Source: Paenibacillus physcomitrellae
GTDB taxonomy: Bacteria; Bacillota; Bacilli; Paenibacillales; Paenibacillaceae
DNA: 64,000 nucleotides
NCBI RefSeq assembly: GCF_002240225.1
Contig: NZ_CP022584.1
Coordinates: 1,612,001 to 1,676,000 of the forward strand
Reading direction: 5' to 3'
The first letter of the stretch is position 1; the number at the start of each line of letters is the position of its first letter. Both the position numbers and the translations under genes were made by a program. The notes below the pieces were generated by a model. That model worked only from the letters and a program-made list of their open reading frames with translations. It made no database searches and had not been told where the DNA came from. This document shows positions 27,126 to 36,202 of this stretch, piece by piece.

Positions 27126-28931
27126 TTAACCCATAGCTGCCCGGTCATCCTGCACATTAACCGAATCTTTAATAACCAGCTCTTTAGGCGCTAAAGGAAT
27201 TTCAATGGTGAAGCAGGTCAATTCGTCCGTGCTCTCCAGCAGTACCCGTCCGTTATAGGAGGCCGTAATTTGTTTGACTATAGCCAGCCCCAAACCGCTG
27301 TTGCTCTTCTTCGGTTTCGTCGAGAAGCCATGCTCGAAGATTTGCTCGCGGATTTCCTCAGGAATCGGCTCTCCGTTATTCAACACCTGCATGATCAGCG
27401 TCTTCTGCTCCACATAAGCCAGCATGGTTACGCGGCGCCGGCTCTCTTCCATGTCCTGTACGGCGTAAAAGGCATTATCGATCAAATTGCCCGCAATCCG
27501 TACAAGGTTCGTTATTTTCACAATATCGAGATTAAGCTGGGCAAAATGGGTGAAGCGGTATTCGAAGGAAATTTTCCGCTCCAAAGCCTGAGCCGTCTTG
27601 GCTTGAATCAGTCCGTTAAAAGCCGGTATCGGAATATCAATAATATCATTAAGCGATTTATTAATATGGGACAAGCTTTGCAGATACTGTTCGAGCTCGT
27701 TGTATTTCTTGATCTTGGCTAAACCCGACATGGCAAAAATGTGATTCACAAAGTCATGCCGGTATTCTTTCACCGTTTTGAACAAGCTGTCGATGTTCTG
27801 CAGATACATTTGCTGCACATCGTCCACAAGCTCTGTTTGGTTGCGGATGTAGCGGACAACCGCAACAAGCATAAGCGCGCCGATCAGGACAAAGATCAAC
27901 CCGACAATGGAAATCCGGATTTCTTTGTGCACCAGATCAGAAGTCATCTTGTCCATATCCGAGGTTACAATAATGAGCATCCGGTCAAAACCTTTGTTAA
28001 CGTTATCCTGGAGCGTAATCGGGGAATACGTTCGAAGAACCATGCGCCCGTTAATCTCCATAACTTTATGCACTTTCTCCATCTTGGCAAAAGCTTTTTC
28101 GGCTAACGCCTGATCACTGGGCGAGGTATAAGTATAATCACCATACAAAACCATACGTTCCGAATGCCATTCCGGATTGCCCGGTATAGGGGCTTTCCAT
28201 TCGCCCTGCAGGATTTTGTCGTTCAGGATGCCAACCTCCAGCACCAGCGGATTGTTTTTCTCCTGGTCAGCAATGTTAAACTCTACGCCTGCCTGATCGT
28301 GAAACCGATTAATAATATCTTCAGAAATATAAGGATCAATCAGATAGTCAGTTGTTCCATCATTATAATACCCCCATTTACTGATCCGGGTCGGATCCGC
28401 AGTGGAGGTATCGTAAGGACCGGCCCAAAAATGAGGTAAATTCTCACCGAAGTTCTCGATAGGCGTTGCTTCGTGTTTCTCCATAAGCTCCGCGAACACC
28501 TTGTTCCATTTGCCGCTTCCCCACGTTTCCGTAGTCAACCCGATTTCTTTGGGATCACTGGATTTGGCGCCGATAAAATTGTTCTGATCTTTCAGATATT
28601 TAAACAAGGTCAAGCCTTCGATGCCTAATTTATTTTTAACTTGGATCAGCTGTTCGTTCGTGACATCCTCCAGTTTATGCGGCAGCATGCCCTGAGCGCT
28701 TATGGAAGCCATACGGAGCTTGTCCGCCAGAACTTCCTCAAACAGCATTTCCCCTTTTTGCGTGATTTCCAGAGAAGATTTAATATGGGAAGTCATGATT
28801 TCTATATTTTGCTTCTGACCGTCCAGCAGCGTGTTTCTCATGGTGTAATAATAGATGCCGTTCAACAAAAGCAGCAGCACCGCCGTAGCCAAAATATACG
28901 TGATCATTAACTTTCTGAACCTTAAATTCAT
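27126..28931 (-). CDS. Orphan sensor histidine kinase, SpoOB/CitA-like core
   Basis: A 601-residue kinase: membrane helix at about 8-27, a long extracellular region of about 310 residues, a second helix near 345-365, then a SpoOB-type phosphoacceptor segment YRHDFVNHIFAMSGL and a GHKL ATPase domain (RIAGNLIDNAFYA, SNSGLGLAIVKQI). This core is the one of CitA/DcuS-type kinases. The extracellular part (DKLRMASISAQGMLPHKL..., FWAGPYDTSTADPTRISKWGYYNDG) has no PAS-type citrate motif that I recognise. No response regulator gene is adjacent on either side, so it is an orphan or works with a distant partner. GGAGA precedes the ATG. Confidence 0.85.
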   Translation of the reverse strand: MNLRFRKLMITYILATAVLLLLLNGIYYYTMRNTLLDGQKQNIEIMTSHIKSSLEITQKGEMLFEEVLADKLRMASISAQGMLPHKLEDVTNEQLIQVKNKLGIEGLTLFKYLKDQNNFIGAKSSDPKEIGLTTETWGSGKWNKVFAELMEKHEATPIENFGENLPHFWAGPYDTSTADPTRISKWGYYNDGTTDYLIDPYISEDIINRFHDQAGVEFNIADQEKNNPLVLEVGILNDKILQGEWKAPIPGNPEWHSERMVLYGDYTYTSPSDQALAEKAFAKMEKVHKVMEINGRMVLRTYSPITLQDNVNKGFDRMLIIVTSDMDKMTSDLVHKEIRISIVGLIFVLIGALMLVAVVRYIRNQTELVDDVQQMYLQNIDSLFKTVKEYRHDFVNHIFAMSGLAKIKKYNELEQYLQSLSHINKSLNDIIDIPIPAFNGLIQAKTAQALERKISFEYRFTHFAQLNLDIVKITNLVRIAGNLIDNAFYAVQDMEESRRRVTMLAYVEQKTLIMQVLNNGEPIPEEIREQIFEHGFSTKPKKSNSGLGLAIVKQITASYNGRVLLESTDELTCFTIEIPLAPKELVIKDSVNVQDDRAAMG

Positions 28932-29087
28932 TAAGACGATTCTCCTCTGATGTTTACCTATAAAATCCTTCTATATCCATCATACAAAATCTCTGTCATA
29001 AAGACACGGTAATTTTATATAATCGACTATTTTTTTCGAAGAATCAAGAGAAATTTAAGATTTCATGCAGCCCTTGAAAAAAGAAAA

Positions 29088-29114
29088 CCTTGAGAGAAGA
29101 TTCTTCTCCCAAGG
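29088..29114. terminator. Terminator of the GH88 gene
   Basis: CCTTGAGAGAAGA pairs with TCTTCTCCCAAGG-type sequence in a tight hairpin followed on the minus strand by TTTTC TTTTTTC. Confidence 0.75.
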
Positions 29115-29167
29115 CTCTATTTCCACGAACCTCCAGCGGACGGATTTCTGCTTCCCTCCGGCAATCT

Positions 29168-30325
29168 TTATTCCCAATAAATTGTAAATCCGCCTTTCAG
29201 CCTCGCCAGGCCCTCCACAAAGAAGTAATCGCCGTAAATCAGCGGCACATCCACGTTCCTCTGATCCGGAAAATGGCTTGTGCCGCGGAGAATCAACCCT
29301 TCCTGCTCCGGGTCGTCCCAGGCTCCATAATGCTTGTACAGCGACTCCATTATCCGCTCTCCAGCATGGCGATAACTGTCGCTCTCCTCAGACGGTACAA
29401 CGCCGGCAAGCAGCAGCAAACCGCAGGCGGCGCAAGCTCCTGCGGAGGAATCCCGATAGGCCTTGCTATCCTCCGGAGCCCGGAAGTCCCAATGCGGCAC
29501 ATGATCCTCAGGCAGCTGCGAAATAAAGAAATGGGCCACCCGTTTAGCAGCATCCAAATACTCCTGACGTCCGCTATGGTGATAACCCAAAGCCAGCCCG
29601 TAGAGCGCCCATGCCGTGCCTCTCGACCAAGCCGATTCAGGAGAATAACCTTGACCGCCGATAAATTCGGTTTGTTCCCCCGTCTCCGGATCAAAACGGA
29701 CAATATGCCGGACCGAACCGTCCGGGCGGATAAAATACTCCAGCACCGTGTCCAGATGGGCATCAGCTATATGGCAGTAACGCGCATCTCCACTCTCGCG
29801 GGAAGCCCAATACAGCAGCTGCACATTCATCGCACAGTCGATAATGGCTACTCCAGCATTGTCGGAACGGGTATTCCAGTCGTTCCAGGCCCGGATGAAA
29901 CGCCCTTGAAGGTTAAAACGTCCGGCCAAATAATTGGCCGCCTTGAATGCCCGCCTGCGGGACAGCTCCGATCCGTTCAGCTTGTAGTTAGCCAGGCTGG
30001 TCAAGATCCACATGAAACCGAGGTCATGGTCCAGCCGGTCATACCCGTCTAGCACCTCGTCAAGCCGTTCTTCGCAGGCTTCGGCTGTTGCCCGGAACTG
30101 TGGTTCTTTACTCTCCTCATAGAGCATCCATAACAAACCCGGCCAGAAACCGGCTGTCCACCAGCCCGGCTCCTCAAGCTGATATTGTCCTCCCTGGCTG
30201 GCATGCGGAAAGTTCGCGCCAATCCGCCCGCTGGTGCGGAGTACTTTATCCACTGTACGCTGCCATGCTTCCTCCACCCAATCCAAACGTTTGCTTTGTC
30301 CTTGCTGAACTGCCGCTTCTTCCAT
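29168..30325 (-). CDS. GH88 unsaturated glucuronyl hydrolase
   Basis: A 385-residue (alpha/alpha)6-barrel enzyme. It matches unsaturated glucuronyl hydrolases along its length: RIGANFPHASQGGQY, WWTAGFWPGLLWMLYEE, DHDLGFMW (first catalytic Asp), VAIIDCAMN (second catalytic Asp), WSRGTAWALYGLALGY, WDFRAPEDSKAYRDSSAGACAACGLL and IYGDYFFVEGLARL. These enzymes remove the unsaturated uronic acid left on oligosaccharides by polysaccharide lyases. There is no signal peptide, so it acts in the cytoplasm on imported oligomers. It diverges from kduI across 159 bases; its product feeds the KduI/KduD route. Confidence 0.9.
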   Translation of the reverse strand: MEEAAVQQGQSKRLDWVEEAWQRTVDKVLRTSGRIGANFPHASQGGQYQLEEPGWWTAGFWPGLLWMLYEESKEPQFRATAEACEERLDEVLDGYDRLDHDLGFMWILTSLANYKLNGSELSRRRAFKAANYLAGRFNLQGRFIRAWNDWNTRSDNAGVAIIDCAMNVQLLYWASRESGDARYCHIADAHLDTVLEYFIRPDGSVRHIVRFDPETGEQTEFIGGQGYSPESAWSRGTAWALYGLALGYHHSGRQEYLDAAKRVAHFFISQLPEDHVPHWDFRAPEDSKAYRDSSAGACAACGLLLLAGVVPSEESDSYRHAGERIMESLYKHYGAWDDPEQEGLILRGTSHFPDQRNVDVPLIYGDYFFVEGLARLKGGFTIYWE

Positions 30326-30375
30326 TTAACAACACCCGCCTTATTTATGATTAACAACTATAAGTGCCAAATGAG

Positions 30376-30406
30376 TTGCGTTTATTTAAGTTCATTTTAG
30401 TATAAA
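30376..30406 (+). promoter_or_regulatory. Candidate promoter of the kduI operon
   Basis: TTGCGT and TATAAA are separated by 19 bases in the divergent intergenic region. Half-sites ATAAGT (near 30361) and ACTTAT (near 30441) form a widely spaced inverted repeat flanking it, a possible operator for the DeoR-type regulator. Confidence 0.35.
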
Positions 30407-30484
30407 ATATTGATTTATGCACCAAAAAGTTTTAAGTTGTACTTATACGAACCTAAATTTGATTTTGGAAAAGGAGACTCTCCC

Positions 30485-31318
30485 ATGGAAATCCGCTATG
30501 CTTCCCATCCTAATGAAGTCAAACAGTTTGACACAGAACGCCTGCGCCGTGAATTCGTTATCGAATCTTTATTTGTTCCAGATAAGCTGACGCTCATTTA
30601 TTCCCATGTGGACCGCTTTATTGTAGGCGGAGTTGTTCCGGTGCAAAGCAAAGTCGCACTTGAAGCCGATCCGAAGGAAATCGGAGCGGAGACGTTCCTG
30701 GAGCGCCGGGAAATCGGCATTATCAACCTTGGAGGGCAAGGCAAGGTAAGTGTGGACGGAACCGATTATGTACTGGAGCCTAAAGACTGTCTCTATGTAG
30801 GTCTTGGCGCCAAACAAGTATGGTTCGCAAGCACGGACGCCTCGTCCCCGGCCAAATTTTATCTAAACTCCACACCGGCCCACAAATCTTATCCAACCGC
30901 CAAAACCGGTCAGGCAGACGCCTTTAACGTCCACCTGGGCGCAATCGACAATTCCAACGAACGGACGATTTACCGCTATATCCATGAGAAGGGCATCCAA
31001 AGCTGCCAGCTTGTTATGGGCTTAACTCAACTGGAGAAAGGGAATATGTGGAATACGATGCCGGCCCATACCCATAACCGCCGTTCGGAGGTGTACCTGT
31101 ATTTCAATCTTCCGGAAGACGGCGCTGTGTTCCATCTGATGGGCGAACCCCGGGAAACCCGCCACGTAGTCATGCGGAATGAGCAGGCCGTTATTTCCCC
31201 AAGCTGGTCGATCCACAGCGGGGTAGGAACCAGCAATTATATTTTCATCTGGGGAATGGCCGGGGAGAATCAGGTGTTCGAGGATATGGACGCCGTGGAC
31301 ATGAAAGAGCTAAAATAA
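30485..31318 (+). CDS. kduI: 5-dehydro-4-deoxy-D-glucuronate isomerase
   Basis: A 277-residue cupin-type isomerase that turns 5-keto-4-deoxyuronate into 2,5-diketo-3-deoxygluconate. Family blocks: VIESLFVPDKLTLIYSHVDRFIVGGVVP, LNLGG-like IINLGGQGKVSVDG, DCLYVGLGAKQVWF and the metal site in NTMPAHTHNRRSEVYLYF (His-x-His and Glu). The start is fixed by AAGGAG eight bases before ATG at 30485, giving the usual KduI length; upstream frame is non-coding. First gene of kduI-deoR-kduD. Confidence 0.95.
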   Translation: MEIRYASHPNEVKQFDTERLRREFVIESLFVPDKLTLIYSHVDRFIVGGVVPVQSKVALEADPKEIGAETFLERREIGIINLGGQGKVSVDGTDYVLEPKDCLYVGLGAKQVWFASTDASSPAKFYLNSTPAHKSYPTAKTGQADAFNVHLGAIDNSNERTIYRYIHEKGIQSCQLVMGLTQLEKGNMWNTMPAHTHNRRSEVYLYFNLPEDGAVFHLMGEPRETRHVVMRNEQAVISPSWSIHSGVGTSNYIFIWGMAGENQVFEDMDAVDMKELK

Positions 31319-31354
31319 CAGGAAATACACGTATAGAGAAGAGTTGGAACCGAA

Positions 31355-32116
31355 ATGAACCCTTTACGCCGATATGAAAAAATTATGGAGCTCCTGCTTA
31401 CCGAGCAGGAGGTAACCGTCACCCGTCTAAGCCAAATGCTTCAGGTGACCGGGAAAACGATCCGGGAGGACTTGACCAAGCTGGAGGAGCAGGGGCTTCT
31501 GCACCGCGTCCACGGCGGCGCTGTGCTGGCCAACACCGACCAGTTCGGGATTCTTCCTGTGAAGGAACCGCTGATGAAACACGCCGGTGAGAAAGCCAGA
31601 ATCGCCGATAAAGCGCTGCAAATGATTCAGTCCGGCGATGTGATTGCCTTGGACGGGGGCAGCACAACGCTTGAAATCGCCCGCCGCCTGGAAGACCTCC
31701 CCGTTACGGTCGTTACTAATGATGTGTACATTATCAGCGAACTGGCCTCGAAGGAGAACGTTCGGCTTGTCGTGCCGGGCGGATACCGGGTCCGCAATAT
31801 GCTGGCGGGACCAGAGGCGGTTGCCTATATCCGGAATTTAAACATTCAGAAGGCGTTTATTTCCTCGACAGGCGTGCATACCGAACATGGTTTGTCTGTC
31901 TTTACCGGAGAGCTGATCGATTTCAAACGGGCTTTGCTCGAGACAGCGCGGGAATGCTATGCCGTCGTGGATCACTTCAAATTCGGGCAAAGCGCCTTGA
32001 GGACTTTCGCCCGCCTGAATGAGATTACCGCAATTATTACAGATCCAGGCCTGCCTTCCGAAATGGCAACATCCTTTATTCAAGCTGGTGTCAGGATAGA
32101 ACTGGCCGACAGCTGA
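31355..32116 (+). CDS. DeoR-family transcriptional regulator
   Basis: A 253-residue repressor-type protein with the DeoR helix-turn-helix at the N terminus (VTVTRLSQMLQVTGKTIREDLTKLEEQGLLHRVHGGAV) and a sugar-phosphate-sensing domain (DGGSTTLEIARRL, VVTNDVYIISEL, LSVFTGEL). It sits between kduI and kduD, so it almost certainly regulates the uronate genes, including perhaps the divergent GH88 gene. The effector should be a phosphorylated intermediate such as 2-keto-3-deoxygluconate 6-phosphate, an inference only. Confidence 0.88.
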   Translation: MNPLRRYEKIMELLLTEQEVTVTRLSQMLQVTGKTIREDLTKLEEQGLLHRVHGGAVLANTDQFGILPVKEPLMKHAGEKARIADKALQMIQSGDVIALDGGSTTLEIARRLEDLPVTVVTNDVYIISELASKENVRLVVPGGYRVRNMLAGPEAVAYIRNLNIQKAFISSTGVHTEHGLSVFTGELIDFKRALLETARECYAVVDHFKFGQSALRTFARLNEITAIITDPGLPSEMATSFIQAGVRIELADS

Positions 32117-32164
32117 TCAGCTAGTCTGCTCTTAAACAGTCTAATTACTTAGGAGATTATTCCC

Positions 32165-32917
32165 ATGAATCTATTTGATCTTAGTGGTAAAACGGCTTTG
32201 GTGACCGGCGCTTCCGGCGGGCTCGGCCAAGGTATCGCCTTGGGGCTGGCCGAGGCCGGCGCAGACATCGTGGCCGTGTCCCAATCCAGTTGTGAAGCCA
32301 CATTAAACGGTATCAAAGCAGCCGGCAGAAAAGGAGCCGGAATTTCCGCCGACCTGAGCCGGGCCGATCTGTTGGAAGATGTATTTGCGCAAGCTTTAGA
32401 GTTAAATGGTCAAATTGACATTTTGGTGAACAACGCTGGCATCATCCGCCGCACTCCCGCCGCTGAACACAGCCGGCAGGATTGGTATGAAGTGCTTGAT
32501 TTGAATCTGACTACGGTGTTTCTGCTGTCCCAGCTGGCGGGCAATCATATGATCGCCAGAGGAACCGGCAAAATCATTAACATTGCCTCCATGCTGTCCT
32601 TTCAGGGAGGGATCAACGTCCCTGGCTATACGGCCAGCAAACACGGCGTAGCCGGATTGACCAAAGCTTTCGCCAATGAATGGGCCGGAAAAGGCATCCA
32701 GGTCAACGCCATTGCTCCGGGGTATATGGCTACAAATAATACATCTCCCATTCTGCAGGATGAAGCCCGGACCCGCTCCATTACCGAGCGAATCCCCGCG
32801 GGGCGCTGGGGCACTCCCGAGGATTTGAAAGGCCCGGCTGTCTTTCTCGCTTCTTCTGCTTCCGATTACTTAAACGGCCACGTGCTCTGCGTAGACGGCG
32901 GCTGGATGGCCAGATAA
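32165..32917 (+). CDS. kduD: 2-dehydro-3-deoxy-D-gluconate 5-dehydrogenase (SDR family)
   Basis: A 250-residue classical short-chain dehydrogenase. TGASGGLGQGIA is the NAD-binding glycine motif, NNAG is at about residue 85, and the Ser-Tyr-Lys triad is in IASMLSFQG..VPGYTASKHG. The start MNLFDLSGKTALVTG and ending LNGHVLCVDGGWMAR are typical of KduD. It reduces 2,5-diketo-3-deoxygluconate to 2-keto-3-deoxygluconate after KduI. AGGAGA precedes the ATG. The kinase and aldolase that finish the route are not in this window. Confidence 0.92.
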   Translation: MNLFDLSGKTALVTGASGGLGQGIALGLAEAGADIVAVSQSSCEATLNGIKAAGRKGAGISADLSRADLLEDVFAQALELNGQIDILVNNAGIIRRTPAAEHSRQDWYEVLDLNLTTVFLLSQLAGNHMIARGTGKIINIASMLSFQGGINVPGYTASKHGVAGLTKAFANEWAGKGIQVNAIAPGYMATNNTSPILQDEARTRSITERIPAGRWGTPEDLKGPAVFLASSASDYLNGHVLCVDGGWMAR

Positions 32918-32943
32918 AGGGAAGGTGTTCTGAACTTATATAA

Positions 32944-32982
32944 AATCCCCCTCCCTGCGGGCACACCGCAAAGAGGGGGATT
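32944..32982 (+). terminator. Terminator of the kduI-deoR-kduD operon
   Basis: AATCCCCCTC and GAGGGGGATT form a 10-base stem followed by a T-rich stretch; it also faces the convergent chemoreceptor gene. Confidence 0.85.
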
Positions 32983-33008
32983 ATTTTCGTTTATTTAATG
33001 AACAAGGA

Positions 33009-34748
33009 TTACTCCTGGATTTCAGGCAGTCTCGCCTGCTCCACTTCCTGCTCAGCCAGCTTGAACCGGCTCATCATCCGCTCCAGCCCATCCGCAACTG
33101 TCTTCAGTTCTTTGGCCGATCCGCCTACTTCTTCCATGCTGGCAAGCTGCTGCTGGGTAGCCGCCGATATTTCCCGTGTGGAGGCGCTGGCTTGCTCGGC
33201 GATCGCCGAAATATGTTGAATAGCCGATATAAGCTCGTTTTTGTCTCCATTGACTTCAGCAATACCATTCATCAGAATCTCGATCTCTCCTATTATAGCG
33301 GCTACCGCCTGGGCGATTACTTTAAAGGCATTGCCCGTATCCGCCGAAACAGCAGCCGTCCGGCTGATCGCTTGAGATCCCTGCTTCATAAATAGCTGTG
33401 TATGGGCAACAGCCTCGTTGACCTCATTCACAATTCCTTCAATCCGGCCGATTGAATTCGCCGTCTGTTCGGATAACTTCCGGATTTCCCCGGCCACCAC
33501 CGCAAATCCTCTGCCCTGCTCGCCGGCCCGGGCGCTTTCAATCATGGCGTTTAAGGCAAGCAGCCGTGTTTGTTCGGCAATCTCTTTAATCACCGAAGCG
33601 ATTTCAGTAATATGCCCAGACTTGCTGCCAAGCTCAAGGACCTGGGACTCGATCCGGGAGTTGATTTCCGTATTGTCATCAATGGCTTCTTTCAATTGAC
33701 GAATACTGACCAGACCGGTCTGGTGGGCACCTTTCGTCTCTTCGATCCGCCCTTTCATTTCATCGGCTTTGCCGGACAGCAGCCGGATTTCGTCTGCCAG
33801 TCTGTTCAGCCGCTCCAAACCTTCACCTGAATGCCGGGCCAGTTCACCGGCACCTTCAGCAAGCTCAGCCGCGGAGCCGGAAATCCCTTCTGCCGCACAG
33901 GAGGTCTCTTTGATCACGGCAGTCAGCTTCCGGGAGCTGTCCGCCACCTGATACGTGTTATGCTGAATATTACTTACCAGCGAATTTAGGGTACTGCGCA
34001 TCCTGGACAACGCAGCCGACATACTGCCGATTTCATCCCGCCCGCTGTACTCAAATTCAAAGGAGAAATCTCCTTCTGCGAAATGAGCGATTTCTCCGGA
34101 CATTTTTGACAAGGGAAGCACTAGCTTTTTGGCTAACACAACACCTACCAAAAGGCAGCCTATCATGACCAGAAAGGCGATCAATACGGTTTCCCAACTG
34201 GAACGCTGCAGCTGTGCGTTCATATCTTTCAGCGACAAGCCAATGTTCAGAGCTCCTGACAGGTTATCGTTATAAATAAAATCGGTAGAAACGTTGTAAA
34301 CCCGTTCACCGTCCGGCATGGACAGCATACGTCCGGTTGTCTTTTCTCCGTTTGCCTCCTTTGGCTGATTACCGCCAGCAGCCGCGGGCTGATTCCCTTT
34401 GACCGAAGCCGCCGACTCAGCATCTAGTTCAGCTCCAGACTTATTCCATTTAGAAGCATCTGAAACCAGAAGGTTGGATTCACGATCGGAAAGCGATATA
34501 TAAACCAAATTGCCCTCACTCTGCTCCTTAATCGTTTGGAAGATTTGCTGCAGTTCTGATAAATTCGTTACGTTACGGGTAACGATCTCCCTCTTAATGA
34601 TCGTGATGAGCGTGGCCCCGTCATTCTCCATTTGGGTTGTGACCGATCTTTGCAGCTCAAAATAGGAAACTCCGGCAAATGCGGCGGTACACACGGCTAC
34701 TACAACAGTGATTAAAGCTAATATTTTTCCGATTAACGATCTAAACAT
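33009..34748 (-). CDS. Methyl-accepting chemotaxis protein
   Basis: A 579-residue chemoreceptor: membrane helix at about 7-28, extracellular ligand domain of about 155 residues, second helix at about 185-207, HAMP domain, then a long coiled-coil signalling domain with the highly conserved tip [30 protein letters not shown]. The ligand domain holds a low-complexity Ala/Gly/Asn patch ([20 protein letters not shown]). It adjoins the uronate operon and the polysaccharide genes, so a sugar-derived attractant is possible but unproven. Confidence 0.93.
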   Translation of the reverse strand: MFRSLIGKILALITVVVAVCTAAFAGVSYFELQRSVTTQMENDGATLITIIKREIVTRNVTNLSELQQIFQTIKEQSEGNLVYISLSDRESNLLVSDASKWNKSGAELDAESAASVKGNQPAAAGGNQPKEANGEKTTGRMLSMPDGERVYNVSTDFIYNDNLSGALNIGLSLKDMNAQLQRSSWETVLIAFLVMIGCLLVGVVLAKKLVLPLSKMSGEIAHFAEGDFSFEFEYSGRDEIGSMSAALSRMRSTLNSLVSNIQHNTYQVADSSRKLTAVIKETSCAAEGISGSAAELAEGAGELARHSGEGLERLNRLADEIRLLSGKADEMKGRIEETKGAHQTGLVSIRQLKEAIDDNTEINSRIESQVLELGSKSGHITEIASVIKEIAEQTRLLALNAMIESARAGEQGRGFAVVAGEIRKLSEQTANSIGRIEGIVNEVNEAVAHTQLFMKQGSQAISRTAAVSADTGNAFKVIAQAVAAIIGEIEILMNGIAEVNGDKNELISAIQHISAIAEQASASTREISAATQQQLASMEEVGGSAKELKTVADGLERMMSRFKLAEQEVEQARLPEIQE

Positions 34749-35149
34749 GGACAGCTCCGCCTTTACAATTTTTATGCTAATTCAAGGACGGCTTCCCCTT
34801 CATAAAGGAAATCCTTCCCTTCTATGTATCTTATAAGCTTAACAAAATCTTCTAATTTCTCAGTGACAAATGTTACATACAACCGCTGGATAAAAGTGTT
34901 ATAGAATGCTCTCAAACATCAACAAATTGTAAAATTCAATTTAAAAAGTTTAGGGCTCTTGAAACCCTTCCTTCAGCGTGTCAAAATAGAAAAGGGTTTT
35001 GCAGGTTCTCACATATCTAAAAGTGTTATCGTTTTCATAGGACTCCCGTGCCGCGGGAGCATCTTACGGTAAGCTTATAGGTCATGTTAGGAATGTGTTG
35101 TCTGGACCCGCAAAATCATCCAGAATAAACGATATGGAGGGAGATAACA
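34749..35149. other. Divergent intergenic region with hairpins
   Basis: About 400 bases between the chemoreceptor gene and an aldo/keto reductase gene. It contains a wide hairpin AAACCCTT..AAGGGTTT (about 34959-34999), a tight CTCCCG/CGGGAG hairpin near 35043-35060 and a cre-like element at 35024-35037. No coding frame is convincing. Confidence 0.45.
35024..35037 (+). promoter_or_regulatory. Candidate cre site (CcpA operator)
   Basis: TGTTATCGTTTTCA fits the consensus TGWNANCGNTNWCA at every fixed position. It lies 112 bases before the aldo/keto reductase start, suggesting carbon catabolite control. Confidence 0.6.
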
Positions 35150-36070
35150 ATGAAAACGATTAAACTCGGAACAAGCTCACTTGAAGTGCCTGTTGTAGCC
35201 GTTGGCTGCATGCGCATCAATTCTCTGGATAAAAACGGTGCCGAACGTTTCGTGCAATCCGCACTGGACCTAGGTGCCAACTTCTTCGATCACGCCGACA
35301 TTTACGGTGCAGGTGAATGCGAAGAAATTTTTGCAGATGCTATACATATGAGCCCTTCGGTCCGCGAGAATATTATTCTGCAGTCCAAATGCGGCATCCG
35401 TCCCGGCATCAGCTTTGACTTCTCCAAAGAGCATATCCTGAACTCGGTAGACGGCATTCTGAAAAGACTGAAAACCGACTACCTCGACGTACTGCTGCTG
35501 CATCGTCCGGATGCTTTGGTAGAGCCGGAAGAAGTTGCTGAAGCGTTCGAACAATTGGAGAAATCGGGCAAAGTCCGTCATTTCGGCGTATCCAACCAGA
35601 AACCGATGCAGATCGAGCTGCTGAAGAAATTCGTGAAGCAGCCTATCGTGGCGAACCAGCTTCAGTTGAGCATCACCAATGCCAAAATGATCTCCAACGG
35701 CGTTAACGTCAACATGGAAGTCGATTCCTCGATCGACCGCGACGGAAGCATTCTGGACTATTGCCGTCTGCATGACATTACTATTCAGCCATGGTCTCCG
35801 TTCCAATACGGCTTCTTCGAAGGCGTATTCCTGGGCAGCGACAAGTTCCCTGAGCTGAACAAGAAAATCGACGAAATCGCCGCTAAATACGGCGTGAGCA
35901 ATACGACCATTGCAATTGCCTGGCTGCTCCGCCACCCTGCTCAAATGCAGCCGATTATCGGTACGATGAACATCGACCGCCTGAACGATTGCGTGAAAGC
36001 TGCAGACGTGGTATTGACCCGTGAAGAATGGTATGAAATCTACACGGCGGCCGGCAACATCCTGCCATAA
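35150..36070 (+). CDS. Aldo/keto reductase (YcsN/YdhF-like)
   Basis: A 306-residue NADPH-dependent oxidoreductase with the tetrad residues in FFDHADIYGAGECEEIF (Asp, Tyr), LQSKCG (Lys) and LLLHRPD (His). The stretch ANQLQLSITNAKMISNGVNVNME and WSPFQYGFFEGVFLG is typical of the YcsN/YdhF branch. GGAGGGAG precedes ATG by 8 bases. It is only distantly similar to the other reductase of the window (9431-10297). Substrate unknown. Confidence 0.9.
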   Translation: MKTIKLGTSSLEVPVVAVGCMRINSLDKNGAERFVQSALDLGANFFDHADIYGAGECEEIFADAIHMSPSVRENIILQSKCGIRPGISFDFSKEHILNSVDGILKRLKTDYLDVLLLHRPDALVEPEEVAEAFEQLEKSGKVRHFGVSNQKPMQIELLKKFVKQPIVANQLQLSITNAKMISNGVNVNMEVDSSIDRDGSILDYCRLHDITIQPWSPFQYGFFEGVFLGSDKFPELNKKIDEIAAKYGVSNTTIAIAWLLRHPAQMQPIIGTMNIDRLNDCVKAADVVLTREEWYEIYTAAGNILP

Positions 36071-36150
36071 GTTATAGATTCACAGCCTAACAAACTACAA
36101 GATCCGGTCCGCGTAGGCGACATGCCGTTCCATCGGCCCGATCTGAAGTC

Positions 36151-36186
36151 AAACAGCCCCGGGTCCATCGACCAGGGGCTGTTTTT
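36151..36186. terminator. Bidirectional terminator
   Basis: AAACAGCCCC and GGGGCTGTTT pair perfectly and end in T runs on both strands; it separates the reductase from the convergent giant glucanase gene. Confidence 0.88.
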
Positions 36187-36202
36187 CCTTTTTTATAACG
36201 TG

